Part shown: positions 13,682 to 13,811 of the stretch, in pieces | Position numbering within the stretch: the first letter of the stretch is position 1 | How the letters are laid out: each line of letters begins with the position of its first letter | NCBI GenBank assembly: GCA_964425585.1 | Contig: CAYRMG010000031.1 | Coordinates: 1-13,811, forward strand | DNA length: 13,811 nt | Source: Aquifex sp964425585 | GTDB lineage: Bacteria > Aquificota > Aquificia > Aquificales > Aquificaceae | Reading direction: 5' to 3' | The notes under the pieces: generated by a model | Seen by the model: only the letters and a program-made list of their open reading frames with translations | The model's database searches: none | Told to the model about the DNA's origin: nothing | Program-made: the position numbers and the translations under genes

Positions 13682-13811
13682 AAATCTCCTGTTGTAGATT
13701 GTTTACTTCTTCAAATCTTTCTTTAAACTTTTTAGGTTCTACCCCGGGTCTCAAAAATATTATGGCTACATCCTCATTTCTTTTTATGGCTTCTTTTACC
13801 GCTTCTATGTC
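13644..13811 (-). CDS. C-terminal part of an unrecognised protein (cut by the window edge)
   Basis: A frame is open from the right window edge to TAA at 13646-13644, giving 55 residues. It reads as ordinary thermophile protein: Lys/Glu-rich amphipathic helix (IEAVKEAIKRNED), a hydrophobic strand (VAIIFL), RPGVEPKKFKERFEEV, then LQQEIFTNAG and the end PADFL. I do not recognise the family. Codon use (ATA, GAA, AGA) matches the neighbours. Its last 38 bases overlap the end of galU, in line with the other convergent pairs here. The rest of the gene lies to the right. Confidence 0.6.
   Translation of the reverse strand, partial: DIEAVKEAIKRNEDVAIIFLRPGVEPKKFKERFEEVNNLQQEIFTNAGYLPADFL

Noticed and set aside
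1..13811. CRISPR array, insertion sequence, tRNA, toxin-antitoxin or defence genes
   Set aside because: No direct-repeat array, transposase motif, cloverleaf or matching protein family was seen on either strand; the window is almost fully accounted for by housekeeping genes.

Overview
The window looks like a compact chromosomal segment from a hyperthermophilic Gram-negative bacterium of the Aquificaceae (Aquifex, Hydrogenivirga or Hydrogenobacter type). This rests on Lys/Glu-rich proteins, a Gram-negative flagellar L-ring/P-ring pair, strong AGA/AGG and ATA codon use, very tight packing, and a FabG that resembles but does not match what I remember of the Aquifex aeolicus protein. The genus is an inference; no rRNA is present. 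I see no tRNA, rRNA, insertion sequence, CRISPR array, phage gene or defence system. Almost every base is coding, and there is no gene-free stretch longer than about 100 bases.

Layout. (1) Positions 1-110 hold a possible right-pointing gene tail (weak). (2) Positions 100-1841, minus strand, form a three-gene overlapping operon: an unrecognised 117-residue protein, rbfA, and a geranylgeranyl-reductase-family flavoprotein. (3) mnmA (1883-2950, plus) diverges from it. (4) Positions 2915-5720, minus strand, are a fatty-acid block fabG-acpP-fabF followed by maf. (5) flgH-flgI (5776-7472, plus) diverge from fabG. (6) argF (7453-8373, minus) converges on flgI. (7) Positions 8423-13681, plus strand, are a five-gene overlapping run metE-pfkA-ribE-PAP2 phosphatase-galU. 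(8) The C-terminus of a further minus-strand gene (13644 to the window edge) converges on galU.

How the genes work together. FabG, ACP and FabF are successive parts of type II fatty-acid elongation and are translationally coupled. FlgH and FlgI form the outer-membrane and peptidoglycan bushings of the flagellar rod. The metE run mixes methionine synthesis, glycolysis, riboflavin synthesis, a membrane lipid-phosphate phosphatase and UDP-glucose synthesis, with no obvious shared pathway. Mixed operons like this are typical of Aquificales.

The points most worth a second look are structural. All gene pairs that converge overlap at their 3' ends (two sure, one likely, one tentative). The three divergent gaps (41, 55 and 49 bases) carry back-to-back -10-like hexamers so close to the start codons that five genes appear leaderless or nearly so, while metE in one of the same gaps has a strong AGGAGG site. 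The PAP2 gene runs 101 bases into galU in another frame and has Asp in place of the usual PSGH histidine. PfkA has an unusual GGEGT / PCTIDND cofactor-site combination. I found no convincing new multi-gene system; most of the window is housekeeping.
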